DNA from: Serratia symbiotica
GTDB taxonomy: Bacteria > Pseudomonadota > Gammaproteobacteria > Enterobacterales > Enterobacteriaceae
DNA: 64,000 nucleotides
NCBI GenBank assembly: GCA_900380265.1
Contig: LR025083.1
Coordinates: 1,302,001 to 1,366,000 of the forward strand
Direction of reading: 5' to 3'
The notes beneath the pieces were generated by a model that ran no database searches, was not told the origin of the DNA, and saw nothing but the letters and a program-made list of their open reading frames with translations. A program made the translations under genes and the position numbers. This document shows, one piece after another, positions 1-9,465 of this stretch. Each line of letters opens with the position of its first letter. Within the stretch, counting starts at the first letter, position 1.

Positions 1-1111
1 ATAGTGCTGTGCCCTATGCACAGGTGTTATTAGGTAATGCTTCCGCTCATCTAACCTACCACACGTACTGATACGTGACATGGACTTCTCTTTTTATGCA
101 ACATCGGCATGTTATAGGTAGAAATGCTCAGCAGCATGCCCATTACTCTTAATTCAGGCGACTTGAGCTAACTACGCAGATTTTATTTGGCAGTTTCAAA
201 TGGCTTAGCGCTGGCATAAGGGAAACATGCAAATATTCGTCGCCATAATGGTATTCCTCGCAATATACACACCCATAATGTGTCAGCAATCTATGCTGAT
301 TTATTTAAATAGACAAGTCTATTAATAATTTACCAGCTGTTTAGCTTATTAAGCCTACTGCTTCTCTCCATTTCAGTGCTAAAAGAAACCCATGTCAAGA
401 AACTAAACGAGCCAAATAGGCAGTAGCACTAGCTACTCATAGCTGTTCAAATCGCCAGTTTTTAAGAGCCATATTGCGAGATTTCTCTCTGGCTCATAGT
501 TTATCTTTAGGGAAATTGTCTGCAATTTAAATAATATCAACCTAAGCTCTCTTCTTTATAATCTTACCTTCCCTGCTCTATTATAACCAGAGCATAAACA
601 TTAATTAAATTAAGAGCACACCTTATTATATGGCTGTTAGTAACGAAGGAGCTAAGGATTGCAGCTCTGTATCTACTAGAGATCCTGGACGTCAATACTC
701 CGACCACTTTTCTTAAACCATTATGCATTATGGCCTTCATTAATTGTTCATGTTATCCAATAACAATAGCAAGTGCATGAATGGCCTGTCGTAAAGCACT
801 ACCAAAAGCGAAGGGTTGCAAACCGCTGTCCAGCTCGGTCTGTGCTTTATCTTTAGCATACTGATATTACCCGTAGCTCACAGGTGTTGTAAGCATCAAT
901 AACAGTTATATTGTATACAGAGTTTGCCTTATCGAGGGATATTTGATAGCAAGAAAAGTGATTGGCGGCCTAAAATATATTTGCTAACCGATGATTAATC
1001 GTTGGCTAACAATTAGGTGATGAATTATATCAGTACGGTGATTAAACCGTATCTACAGAATCTGTAGGAATTAGGTCAACTAATAGCAATGCACTATTAG
1101 TCACCAGATAT
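1..1111. other. No recognisable gene (decayed DNA left of ribE)
   Basis: All six frames are broken by stops at short intervals and I recognise no protein block. In E. coli the gene facing ribE here is cfa, so this could be its eroded remains, but I found no peptide that supports that. I see no RNA gene or repeat. Confidence 0.6.
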
Positions 1112-1750
1112 TCATTTCTTATACGGCGTCGATCCACCGAGTGCGCGACTAGCGAGAACCCGTTCAACGGTATCCACTAAGGCTTGTGTTTGCGAGTCGA
1201 TCTCAATATTCACTTTATCGCCAAATCGTTTTCTACTCAACGTGGTTCGGTATAATGTTTCTGGAATTAAATGCACGCAGAATCGGTTATTCACCACCTC
1301 ACCAATGGTCAAGCTAATGCCGTCAATACTAATAAACCCCTTGCATAAGATGTATCTCATTACAGATGCATTTGGCATACGTATCCAGATTTGGCGATTA
1401 TTTTCAGAAATACAAATATCATCTACTTCTGCCGTGCAAATAACATGGCCAGACATTATATGTCCACCAATTTCAGCGTTGAATTTGGCAGCACGCTCGA
1501 TATTGACTTTATCGCCTAACACTAATTCGCCGAGGTTAGTCTTACAGAGCGTCTCTTTAATCAAATCAAAAGTTATGCGCGGACCATCCAGGTCAGTTAC
1601 TGTCAAGCAGCAGCCATTATGAGCAACCGATGCGCCTAACTTTAGGCCAGGCAATAGTTCTGCTGGCATTTTGATGACATGGGTGCGGAAATTGATTTTC
1701 TCATCAACATAGACCAAGGTTGCGATGCCCTGTATAATACCAGTGAACAT
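1112..1750 (-). CDS. ribE: Riboflavin synthase, alpha chain
   Basis: This cytoplasmic enzyme performs the last step of riboflavin synthesis: two 6,7-dimethyl-8-ribityllumazine give riboflavin plus the pyrimidine precursor. The 212-residue product has the usual length (E. coli has 213) and the typical start MFTGIIQG. It shows the two tandem lumazine-binding (beta-barrel) halves, the first with HNGCCLTV around residues 44-51 and IGGHIMSGH around 94-102, the second with GFISIDGISLTIGEV near 137-151 and HLIPETLYRTTL near 159-170. The gene is called ribC in some E. coli maps. It stands alone on the reverse strand with eroded DNA on both sides. Nothing is missing relative to the family. Its retention fits a symbiont that supplies riboflavin to itself or its host, which is inference. 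Confidence 0.97.
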   Translation of the reverse strand: MFTGIIQGIATLVYVDEKINFRTHVIKMPAELLPGLKLGASVAHNGCCLTVTDLDGPRITFDLIKETLCKTNLGELVLGDKVNIERAAKFNAEIGGHIMSGHVICTAEVDDICISENNRQIWIRMPNASVMRYILCKGFISIDGISLTIGEVVNNRFCVHLIPETLYRTTLSRKRFGDKVNIEIDSQTQALVDTVERVLASRALGGSTPYKK

Positions 1751-3272
1751 ATATGCCTCTTTTCTCAGTGTGTCAACGCGTTTATGTCTTTTTACATGTT
1801 ACATAAAGCCACTCAACCATCTTTTATGGCGATATTTGATTAAAAATATCGAACAAGGAGACTCTTTTGGCTAAATTCTATTATATTAAATTTAATTATT
1901 ATTGTCTGGTAAAGAAACCATCCTTTTTAATAAAAGTGTATATGCCTAAAAAAGTACTTACTATGAGCGAATAATTTCTTGATGACCGCCATTACAATGA
2001 TGCTATCCAGCATGGCTGAGTAGACAGTATTTTTCCTAAAACTTATAGCGAGAAGGAGTATGGACTTAGTGGCGGTAGAGCTACTCCCATTTAACTATCT
2101 ACGATTTTTAGCTCGCAAACTTTTCTGGGAATCACATCAATGATTGCCCATCTGAAGAAGTGCTAACTTCTGCAAATGCATTAAGGATCAGATCCTGAAA
2201 TTTTTAGTTATCTTTAACCAGCATGACTCTTTCTGGTTGCGTTACTTTAGAACCACATAAAATCAGAGGGATCATGCATAACATCGACCCACAATTAATA
2301 AAAAAAGCCCTCGTTTACCTGGATAGAATCATCCAGATCGTTCCGTGCAATCTGTGCTTCGAAGGAAGCTATAACCAATGTGCTTAGTTTCTAGAACTAA
2401 GCGGAGTACAGCAAGCAGCTATATCGAGATGATCCTGAATATTAAGATCACTGATATTTAGCTGCGGGCAATTTAGAATGCGTTCATTAGGAGAGTTGCC
2501 TCCGACATGGCTACTGCCAGCATGAACTGGCTTAGTTTACTGATTATTCGCTTCTACATCCACCACTTCCTACAGGAAGCACGATATCAAAACCATGCAA
2601 ACGAATAACCTAGAGCAGCTATGTCATATTAAAATAGCTGATCATCGCTGCCACTGTTCTTCTTACTAACCTGGTTGCCAGAGCGGGATGCTACTTCAGC
2701 TCTTAGATAGTGGTAATGACCGACTACTAGATCACAGTTAATGTCACACATCCGATTCTCTTAATACCGCTGTCAATTGGCATTGGTTACCAAATTTTTG
2801 AAGACTAAATTTAGGTGCGTTGTAGGCGCCCATACAGAGATAGGATGGCATAATCAATAGGCACCTGCACTGTACTATAGTGTGAGCAACTGCTCTTTTG
2901 TACAACACGTCAATCCAGATAGTTCGCGAAAATTTATATTTGTACGTACCGGATTCTGGCTTTCTATCCGTCTACTGATTGATTAATATACCTAATTTCC
3001 TGACGCCGAAAATGGCTAAGTGGCTTATGTGTCGGTTGTATTCATATGCCTTTCGCCACCACCATGGTGGTGTGAAGTATTTGTTTGATATAAACACAAC
3101 CAGCCTTGTTGATCTTACAAAATAGACGTGCTCATAGTCTTTTTAAAAGCACCTTGCTACTCGCTCAAAAGCAATCGCATGCCATACAGAAAATTTCCTT
3201 GCGCCCTTGCAAACTAACAGGTAGCTCGTTAATATGCGTCCGCGTTGTCAGCGACAACAGATAGTAAAAAAT
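1751..3272. other. Gene desert between ribE and tRNA-Val
   Basis: There is no open frame of useful length. In E. coli this interval holds the drug/sodium exporter gene mdtK and small genes, and the length here would fit a decayed mdtK. I could not find a convincing MdtK peptide, so that is only a synteny guess. A 27-codon ORF at about 2060 has a good AAGGAG upstream but is too short to call. Confidence 0.5.
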
Positions 3273-3349
3273 ACGTCCGTAGCTCAGTTGGTGAGAGCAC
3301 CACCTTGACATGGTGGGGGTCGGTGGTTCAACTCCACTCGGACGTACCA
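3273..3349 (+). tRNA. valV: tRNA-Val (anticodon GAC)
   Basis: The 77-nt gene folds into a full cloverleaf. It has a 7-bp acceptor stem (ACGTCCG with CGGACGT), D arm GCTC/GAGC, anticodon stem CCACC/GGTGG around loop TTGACAT, T arm GGTGG/CCACT around loop TTCAACT, and an encoded CCA end. The GAC anticodon reads GUC/GUU valine codons. The core is nearly identical to E. coli valV/valW, which are tandem and sit in the same map position between ribE and pykF. Only one copy remains here. The terminal pair is A1:U72 rather than the G1:C72 of the E. coli gene. The T stem closes with a G:U pair. Confidence 0.96.
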
Positions 3350-3708
3350 ACTTATTGATTTATATTTATTTATTTTATTATTCCTTATTTTATGCGCATA
3401 CTAAGTATCTACTTTCACTAGATTTTTATTTTTTTCCGACCACTTACCGTTATAATATGCAACAGTACATTATTTGAATAGCTTCATTCCTTTGAGCTGC
3501 CACAAAATGATAACAATAAATTTCAATCACATCTTGTTTAGCAGTCTTTCTCTATACTCTCCAGTTTGTAAAAAGAGTAACTTTCTGTGCCATATCGACT
3601 GTACTAACCCATCCTTAAACCGTATAGACAAATCAGGATAGCTAAATTCCATACCAAACTCTAATGCTAGTTTTATTCTTTTTACATTGCAATTTCTAGA
3701 AAACTTCC
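3350..3708 (+). promoter_or_regulatory. pykF upstream region with probable promoter
   Basis: This 359-nt non-coding stretch separates the tRNA from pykF. A perfect -10 hexamer TATAAT lies at 3451-3456. No good -35 is visible at the normal distance, only a T-rich run. A Cra-like palindrome begins 18 nt after the -10, at the usual place for repression. There is no strong Shine-Dalgarno sequence before the pykF ATG. Confidence 0.5.
3475..3486 (+). promoter_or_regulatory. Probable Cra (FruR) operator of pykF
   Basis: TGAATAGCTTCA matches the half-symmetric Cra consensus TGAATCGTTTCA at 10 of 12 positions, with both conserved ends (TGAA...TTCA) intact. In E. coli, Cra represses pykF from just downstream of the promoter, and this site has the same geometry relative to the TATAAT at 3451. 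Whether a Cra protein still exists in this genome cannot be seen here. Confidence 0.45.
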
Positions 3709-5121
3709 ATGAAAAAAACGAAAATTGTTTGTACCATAGGCCCCAAAACTGAATCAGAAGAAATGCTCACAAAACTACTGTGCGCCGGAATGAACGTCAT
3801 GCGGCTCAACTTTTCACATGGCAATTATGAAGAGCACGGTAAACGTATTCGTGCAATTCGTAAAGTAATGACAAAAACTGGACTTAATGCAGGTATCCTC
3901 CTGGATACAAAAGGTCCGGAAATCCGAACTATGAAACTGGAAAACGGAAAAGACGCTTCTCTCACTGCCGGTCAGATGTTTACCTTCACCACCGATCAAA
4001 CCGTTATCGGCAATAGGAAACGCGTTGCAGTGACCTACGCTGGTTTCTCATCCGACTTGAAAATTGGCGATACCGTACTGCTTGATGATGGTTTAATTGG
4101 CATGGAAGTTATACAGGTAACTGAGAAAGAAGTGATCTGTAAGGTAGTAAATAACGGCGACCTGGGTGAAAACAAAGGCGTTAACCTACCGGGTGTTTCC
4201 ATTCAACTACCTGCACTTGCTGAAAAAGACAAACATGACCTGATTTTTGGCTGTAAACAAGGCTTGGACTTCGTTGCTGCCTCTTTTATCCGTAAACGTT
4301 CTGATGTACTCGAAATCCGTGAGCACCTAAAAATCCACGGCGGTAAGCAAATCCAAATAATTTCTAAGATTGAAAACCAAGAAGGTCTTAATAACTTCGA
4401 CGAAATCCTTGAAGCGTCGGATGGAATCATGGTCGCCCGTGGTGATCTTGGGGTTGAGATTCCAGTAGAAGAAGTAATCTTTGCACAGAAGATGATGATA
4501 GAAAAATGTAACCAAGCACGGAAAGTGGTCATCACCGCTACCCAGATGCTAGATTCGATGATCAAGAACCCGAGACCTACCCGCGCAGAGGCTGGCGATG
4601 TAGCCAATGCAATTCTGGATGGTACCGATGCCGTTATGCTATCTGGTGAGAGTGCCAAAGGCCAATACCCCTTAGAAGCAGTCACCATCATGGCAACCAT
4701 ATGTGACCGTACTGATCGTGTAATGCCAAGCCGCATTGACAAACTTCACGATAAACGCAAATTGCGTATCACTGAGGCCGTCTGCCGTGGCGCGGTCGAA
4801 ACTGCAGAGAAATTAGACGCGCCCCTAATCGTAGTGGCCACCGGTGGCGGTAAATCAGCTAAATCAGTGCGCAAATACTTCCCTAATGCGTTAATTTTAG
4901 CACTGACCACCAATAAAGTTACTGCTAACCAGTTGATCCTGAGCAAAGGTGTTATACCAATGATGGTTAGTGAAATTGCATCTACCGACGACTTCTACCG
5001 TATTGGTAAAGAAGCGGCCCTATCCAGCAAACTAGCAAAAAAAGGCGAGATGGTGGTAATGGTTTCCGGCGCTCTAGTGCCAAGCGGCACTACTAATACC
5101 GCCTCGGTGCACCTGCTATAA
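3709..5121 (+). CDS. pykF: Pyruvate kinase I (fructose-1,6-bisphosphate activated)
   Basis: Cytoplasmic glycolytic enzyme that converts phosphoenolpyruvate and ADP to pyruvate and ATP. The product is 470 residues, the length of E. coli PykF, and starts [18 protein letters not shown] as in that family. The (beta/alpha)8 catalytic domain carries MRLNFSHG near residue 31, the catalytic lysine in ISKIENQEG near 220, and the metal-binding motif [14 protein letters not shown] near 241-254. A small B domain lies between about 70 and 170. The C-terminal allosteric domain is complete. ATG at 3709 is the only start that gives the family N terminus. In E. coli lpp and ldtE lie between pykF and the suf genes; here both are gone. 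A probable terminator follows 43 nt after the stop. Confidence 0.98.
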   Translation: MKKTKIVCTIGPKTESEEMLTKLLCAGMNVMRLNFSHGNYEEHGKRIRAIRKVMTKTGLNAGILLDTKGPEIRTMKLENGKDASLTAGQMFTFTTDQTVIGNRKRVAVTYAGFSSDLKIGDTVLLDDGLIGMEVIQVTEKEVICKVVNNGDLGENKGVNLPGVSIQLPALAEKDKHDLIFGCKQGLDFVAASFIRKRSDVLEIREHLKIHGGKQIQIISKIENQEGLNNFDEILEASDGIMVARGDLGVEIPVEEVIFAQKMMIEKCNQARKVVITATQMLDSMIKNPRPTRAEAGDVANAILDGTDAVMLSGESAKGQYPLEAVTIMATICDRTDRVMPSRIDKLHDKRKLRITEAVCRGAVETAEKLDAPLIVVATGGGKSAKSVRKYFPNALILALTTNKVTANQLILSKGVIPMMVSEIASTDDFYRIGKEAALSSKLAKKGEMVVMVSGALVPSGTTNTASVHLL

Positions 5122-5164
5122 TGCAATATATAACAATGCTGTTATGATGACGGCTCCGGTTTAT

Positions 5165-5198
5165 GAGTTGTTGTTATCACAACAGTTAACTCTTTTTT
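5165..5198 (+). terminator. Probable terminator of pykF
   Basis: An imperfect hairpin (GAGTT/AACTC outside, GTTGT/ACAAC inside, a short bulge in the descending arm, loop TATC) is followed at once by six T residues on the forward strand. It lies 43 nt after the pykF stop codon. Confidence 0.6.
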
Positions 5199-5511
5199 AA
5201 ACAATGCCTATGAACTAGAGATAATCGTCCGGATAAAATCCAAGTAGTTTTATATGGTGATTATTCATACTCATTTTTATTATTTCTTGGAATTTTAGCT
5301 CGAGCTCAAATTAGTTTAACCTGGCAAAGGTAAACTTTCCAAAAACAGCTTGTAGTACTTAGACTGACACATAGTATTTATAATACAGATGATAAAAATG
5401 CTAAATTTTTACTAATCAAAATCACCCTACAATCGACGTTGATTTAGGGATAATCAACTACAACTAGATGAAATAACTGTTTACTAATAGTCCAGACCCG
5501 AGCACTAAATT

Positions 5512-5542
5512 TAATTAATCACATCAACGATGTGATTAATTA
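5512..5542. repeat. Perfect 14-bp inverted repeat
   Basis: Two perfect 14-nt arms (TAATTAATCACATC and its complement) are separated by AAC. The stem is AT-rich and no T-run follows on either strand, so it is not a typical intrinsic terminator. It lies between pykF and sufE. It may be a relic hairpin or a protein-binding palindrome. Confidence 0.5.
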
Positions 5543-5606
5543 GTTGTGACATTCAAGCTGCTTCATATGACAAGCACAATAAAATCCACGTTTAGCAAAT
5601 CAAGTT

Positions 5607-5673
5607 CACGTTAAAAACAATAAGATGTCTCCATCTATTGGATTCATGGAGACATCTTATTGTTTTTGACGTG
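5607..5673 (-). terminator. Long hairpin after sufE; probable suf operon terminator
   Basis: Two 28-nt arms pair along their whole length with a single G:T, around an 11-nt loop. The inner 22 bp (5613-5634 with 5646-5667) are perfect. Read on the reverse strand the descending arm ends in a run of T, 68 nt after the sufE stop, which suits intrinsic termination of the suf operon. A 12-nt direct repeat, CTATTGGATTCA, lies in the loop (5635-5646) and again just outside the second arm (5674-5685), so the hairpin looks like a recent inverted duplication. Confidence 0.6.
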
Positions 5674-5740
5674 CTATTGGATTCAGCGCATTCTGTTTGC
5701 TTATTTTGCTGTTATGCATAGTGAAAGTTTAACTTCTGGT

Positions 5741-6157
5741 TTAGAGTAACTGCGTAGCATGACGGCAGATAGCACGGATCATTGCTGCCACCCCCTGCGC
5801 CCGAGATATCGTCAAATGTTTACTGAGCGCCAGCTCCTCAAAGAATGGCCGGACATCGAGATCGATAATCTGCTGCGGTGTTAAGGCATGGTAAAGAATA
5901 AAGACTACCGCAAGCAGCCCTTTGACAATGGCCGTATCACTGTCGCCATGGAATTCAACCCGCCCTTGCTCATTGCTGAACATTACAATCCACACTTGAC
6001 TCTGACAACCAGAAATCAGGTTTTTTGGTTTCCGGTCGGCGTCATTCAACGGAGGTAGCTTTTCCCCTAACTCGATCACATAAAGGTACTTCTCTTCCCA
6101 GTTAAGGCAGCGAGAAAAATTGCGCGCAAATTTATTTTTTTCCGGCAGATTCGCCAT
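5741..6157 (-). CDS. sufE: Cysteine desulfuration protein SufE
   Basis: Takes persulfide sulfur from SufS and passes it to the SufBCD scaffold during Fe-S cluster assembly under iron limitation or oxidative stress. The product has 138 residues, the same as E. coli SufE. The sulfur-accepting cysteine is in [13 protein letters not shown] near residue 51. The N-terminal region contains KNFARNFSR-like helix residues and the C terminus ends in the usual helical segment. It is the last gene of the reverse-strand suf operon, 35 nt after sufS, and is followed by a long hairpin. Confidence 0.97.
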   Translation of the reverse strand: MANLPEKNKFARNFSRCLNWEEKYLYVIELGEKLPPLNDADRKPKNLISGCQSQVWIVMFSNEQGRVEFHGDSDTAIVKGLLAVVFILYHALTPQQIIDLDVRPFFEELALSKHLTISRAQGVAAMIRAICRHATQLL

Positions 6158-6192
6158 GATGTTTCTTTCCGTTATATTTAGCTAGCACTAAC

Positions 6193-7419
6193 CTAGCCCA
6201 ATAGCTGATGAATTCGTTGTAAACCTGCCACTAACCGCGCCACTTCTTCCTGTGTGTTATATAGCGCAAGTGAGGCTCGGCACATACTAGCTACCTGGTA
6301 AACCGCCATAACCGGCATTGCGCACTGATGGCCGGTACGAATCGCAATTCCATACTGATCGAGGAAGCTGCCAACATCATAAGCATGGTGGTCACCCAAA
6401 TTAAACGCAATTACTCCAACACGCGCTACAGGACCGTAGATTTTTATTGTCGGAACCTGCAGCAAAGCCTCCACTGCATAGTGCATAAGTGATTGCTCGT
6501 AGTGCTTAATCGCCTCGAGACTCAGCGCACTCACGTACTCTATCGCCGCCCCCAGCCCAATAATAGCAGCAGTATTTGGCGAGCCAGCTTCAAAGCGCCA
6601 CGGTGGATCGGCGAAGGTAGGGCCTGTACTTAAGCTAACCTGTTTAATCATGCCCCCCCCAGCTTCCCATGGTGGCATCTGCTCCAGTAATGGCAAGCGG
6701 CCGTATAGAATTCCAATGCCAGAAGGCCCGTATAGTTTATGGCCAGAGAAGACATAAAAATCACAGTTCAGCGCCTGCACGTCCACTTGGTTATGCATCA
6801 CTGCTTGTGCACCATCTACCAGTACACGCAAATAGGGGGATTGGGCTTTAGCCCGGGCGATAATATCAATGAGCGGATTGACGGTGCCCAGCACATTAGA
6901 TACATGAGTTATCGCTAATAGCTTACAGGAAGAGTCGATACTCTCCGCTAAAAAAGCCAAATCCAAAGTACCATCCGTCTGCAACGGGCAGACTCGCAAA
7001 TCTAACCTATGCTCCTTCGCCAGGATCTGCCAGGGGACAATGTTAGCATGATGTTCCATCTCAGTGATCATGATGCTATCGCCAGGCTTCACTAAGTGTC
7101 GCCCAAAGCTATTGGCGACTAAATTAATACCCTCTGTGGCGCCCTTGACAAACACAATCTCTTCCGCTGAGGCGGCGTTGATAAACTCAGCTACTTTTTC
7201 CCGAACTTTCTCTATCTTTTGCGTTGCATCGGCACTCAAAGTGTGTATACCACGATGGACTGCTGCATAGCTATGGCGGTAGAAGTCCAGTTCACGATCG
7301 ATAACCGCTAGCGGTTTCTGTGCGCTAGCAGCACTATCGAAGTAGGCCACAGGCCTACCATTTACCTCCCGCGCCAGCAAGGGAAAGTCGAGGCGAACAT
7401 GCTCAATAGCATAACTCAT
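6193..7419 (-). CDS. sufS: Cysteine desulfurase SufS (PLP-dependent)
   Basis: Group II cysteine desulfurase: it removes sulfur from L-cysteine, giving alanine and an enzyme-bound persulfide that goes to SufE. The product is 408 residues (E. coli has 406). The PLP lysine is in [13 protein letters not shown] near 226, the cofactor-stacking histidine in [11 protein letters not shown] near 123, and the persulfide cysteine in [11 protein letters not shown] near 364. The start overlaps the sufD stop by 4 nt (ATGA), which implies translational coupling. All catalytic residues are present. Confidence 0.97.
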   Translation of the reverse strand: MSYAIEHVRLDFPLLAREVNGRPVAYFDSAASAQKPLAVIDRELDFYRHSYAAVHRGIHTLSADATQKIEKVREKVAEFINAASAEEIVFVKGATEGINLVANSFGRHLVKPGDSIMITEMEHHANIVPWQILAKEHRLDLRVCPLQTDGTLDLAFLAESIDSSCKLLAITHVSNVLGTVNPLIDIIARAKAQSPYLRVLVDGAQAVMHNQVDVQALNCDFYVFSGHKLYGPSGIGILYGRLPLLEQMPPWEAGGGMIKQVSLSTGPTFADPPWRFEAGSPNTAAIIGLGAAIEYVSALSLEAIKHYEQSLMHYAVEALLQVPTIKIYGPVARVGVIAFNLGDHHAYDVGSFLDQYGIAIRTGHQCAMPVMAVYQVASMCRASLALYNTQEEVARLVAGLQRIHQLLG

Positions 7420-8702
7420 GTGTTCGCCCTCGATAAGCGCTGGCCGATGTGCGCCAATACTCGTTCTCGGAGAGTTTGATTAACGATCTTTTCTGTTAGT
7501 TCGGCAGCAAAAGCAGAGATAATTATGTGCTTTGCAGTATGTTTTGCAATACCGCGTGTTTGCATATAGAATAATTCCGATAGATCGAGCCGGCCAATGG
7601 TAGCCCCGTGACTACATTTTACGTCATCAGCGTAAATCTCCAACTGTGGTTTAGTATCTATTTCCGCCTCTTTGCCAAGCAATAGATTATTATTTTTCAT
7701 CTGTCCATCAGTTTTAACCGCATTTTTAGCCACGTTGATCATACCACTAAATACTGCCTTAGCCCGGTCACTAACTACACTTTTATGCAGCTGTCGGCTC
7801 TCGCAATATCCCTGATTATGTTCTAAATAGGTCCGGGTATCACATACTTCTTTACCAATCGGTAAAACCAGACTGTTAATGGCCACATTCCCACCTGGCC
7901 CGTTTAATTGCGCACTTGTGTTATGTCGGGTTAACCCGGCCCCAAACAAAAAGCTATCACTTGTCACACGTGAATCTCGGCCCATAACCAGATCATTATG
8001 GGCAAAGTGATAGCTTGGATAGCTTTCAAATGCTAGCTTACAGTGTAATAACTCAGCCTTATCAGCCATAGTAGCTGTCAGGCGAGCTCCAGTGAAATGT
8101 GCAGACTCATTTAGACTTACGTAATGTTCAATCACTTCAGCCCGCGCGCCCTCGGCAATCGCTAAGTGATGGCGATGATGTACAGTATTGACTTTCCCTT
8201 GAGTACTGTTACCACTACTGATATGCATCAGGTATAGTGGCAGTAAAGCGACTTTACCTGCAGGTAGGTGAATGATATTAGTTTCTTGTGCCAAACTTTC
8301 CGTTAAGTGTAGAAAAATATCCGGCTTAATCGAGGTCGGTAGCGCTTGTGGGGTACCATTGCTAGCCAGCTCAAAGCGATACTCACCCAAATAGCGATCG
8401 CTAAGTGCTGCACTGAAGTACCCGTCGATAAATACTAGGCGATATGCCTCGATATTCATCGCTAGTCTATCGAATTGTTCCACAGTGACTGGTTCGGACA
8501 ACGGTTGAATAAATTCTTGCTCTAACAGCCCTTCTAACGGGATGTATTTCCAGTTTTCATGTTTCTGCGTTGGCCATCCGAGCTTCTGCATCTGTTGCCA
8601 GTGCCACAAAGCATGGGGGGAATGCTTGCCTCTACGGCGTTCAAACAAATTAGACCACTGTTGCAATGCGGCTGTATTATTCTGGCTCGGCCAACCAGCC
8701 AT
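7416..8702 (-). CDS. sufD: SufD, subunit of the SufBCD Fe-S scaffold
   Basis: Forms the scaffold heterodimer with SufB, with the SufC ATPase bound, on which clusters are built. I place the start at 8702 (MAGWPSQNN), not at the upstream ATG at 8753, because E. coli SufD begins MAGLPNSSN and the longer reading would only extend into the sufC overlap. That gives 428 residues, against 423 in E. coli. The C-terminal beta-helix domain is complete, with [12 protein letters not shown] near residue 360 carrying the histidine that E. coli work links to cluster assembly. The start lies 26 nt inside sufC, the same overlap as in E. coli. Confidence 0.95.
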   Translation of the reverse strand: MAGWPSQNNTAALQQWSNLFERRRGKHSPHALWHWQQMQKLGWPTQKHENWKYIPLEGLLEQEFIQPLSEPVTVEQFDRLAMNIEAYRLVFIDGYFSAALSDRYLGEYRFELASNGTPQALPTSIKPDIFLHLTESLAQETNIIHLPAGKVALLPLYLMHISSGNSTQGKVNTVHHRHHLAIAEGARAEVIEHYVSLNESAHFTGARLTATMADKAELLHCKLAFESYPSYHFAHNDLVMGRDSRVTSDSFLFGAGLTRHNTSAQLNGPGGNVAINSLVLPIGKEVCDTRTYLEHNQGYCESRQLHKSVVSDRAKAVFSGMINVAKNAVKTDGQMKNNNLLLGKEAEIDTKPQLEIYADDVKCSHGATIGRLDLSELFYMQTRGIAKHTAKHIIISAFAAELTEKIVNQTLRERVLAHIGQRLSRANT

Positions 8703-9423
8703 AACCCTGTTCCTCCAACTGTTTGACCAGCGTAACATTTCCAGACTTAACAATACGCCCCTGAGCTAAAACATGGACGTAATCCGGTTTAATGTAATCT
8801 AAAATACGCTGATAATGAGTGACTATAATAAATGCTCGCTTCCCATCTCGAAGCGAGTTCACTCCGTTAGCCACGATCTTGAGCGCATCGATGTCTAGAC
8901 CAGAATCAGTTTCATCGAGGATGCACAAAGTCGGCTCTAGTGCCGCCATCTGTAGAATTTCGTTACGTTTTTTCTCGCCGCCGGAGAAATTGGCATTGAC
9001 TGAGCGGGTTAGAAGATTAGTAGACATATTCAGAAGTACAATTTTTTCTTCAATAAATTCCGCAAAATCAGCACGATCGAGAACAGGCTGTTGGCGATAT
9101 TTACGCACTGCATTAACTGAAGTTTGTAGAAAGCAGTGATTGCTCACGCCAGGAATCTCTACGGGGTATTGAAATGCGAGAAATATCCCTTCCCCTGCGC
9201 GTTCTTCTGGTGATAACTCCAGTAAATTTTTACCTTTAAAAGTAACGAGACCTGCTGTTACTTCGTACTCTTCACGGCCAACTAATATGGCGGAAAGAGT
9301 GCTCTTACCTGCACCATTGGGCCCCATAATAGCATGGACTTCGCCAGCCTTAAGCGCTAAATTAAACCCTTTTAAGATTTCATTTCCTTCTACACTGACT
9401 TTCAAGTTTTTAATACTTAACAT
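8677..9423 (-). CDS. sufC: SufC, ATPase of the Suf Fe-S assembly complex
   Basis: ABC-type ATPase that drives conformational change of the SufBCD scaffold; it is cytoplasmic and has no transporter partner. The product is 248 residues, as in E. coli. Walker A is GPNGAGKST near 35-43, the signature is FSGGEKKRNE near 147, Walker B is LCILDETDSGLD near 166, and the switch histidine is in IIVTHYQRIL near 203. Its 3' end overlaps sufD by 26 nt and it begins 42 nt after sufB. Confidence 0.97.
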   Translation of the reverse strand: MLSIKNLKVSVEGNEILKGFNLALKAGEVHAIMGPNGAGKSTLSAILVGREEYEVTAGLVTFKGKNLLELSPEERAGEGIFLAFQYPVEIPGVSNHCFLQTSVNAVRKYRQQPVLDRADFAEFIEEKIVLLNMSTNLLTRSVNANFSGGEKKRNEILQMAALEPTLCILDETDSGLDIDALKIVANGVNSLRDGKRAFIIVTHYQRILDYIKPDYVHVLAQGRIVKSGNVTLVKQLEEQGYGWLAEPE

Positions 9424-9465
9424 GCACTGCCCCCAGGTCGCGCGGCTGCGCTGAAAATTTGGCTA

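Noticed and set aside
1242-1622. A 126-codon forward frame inside ribE
   Set aside because: It is an antisense shadow of a complete, well-conserved gene.
2060-2143. A 27-codon ORF with AAGGAG upstream
   Set aside because: It is too short, and a good ribosome-binding site by chance is likely in this much DNA.
3165-3350. A 61-codon reverse-strand frame starting MVRPSGVEPPTPT
   Set aside because: It is the antisense of the tRNA-Val gene, a well-known false protein.
4203-4742. A 179-codon reverse-strand frame
   Set aside because: It lies wholly inside pykF and is a shadow of that gene's codon pattern.
8703-8753. An upstream start for sufD at 8753
   Set aside because: It adds 17 residues with no family similarity; 8702 gives the known N terminus and the E. 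coli-like overlap with sufC.
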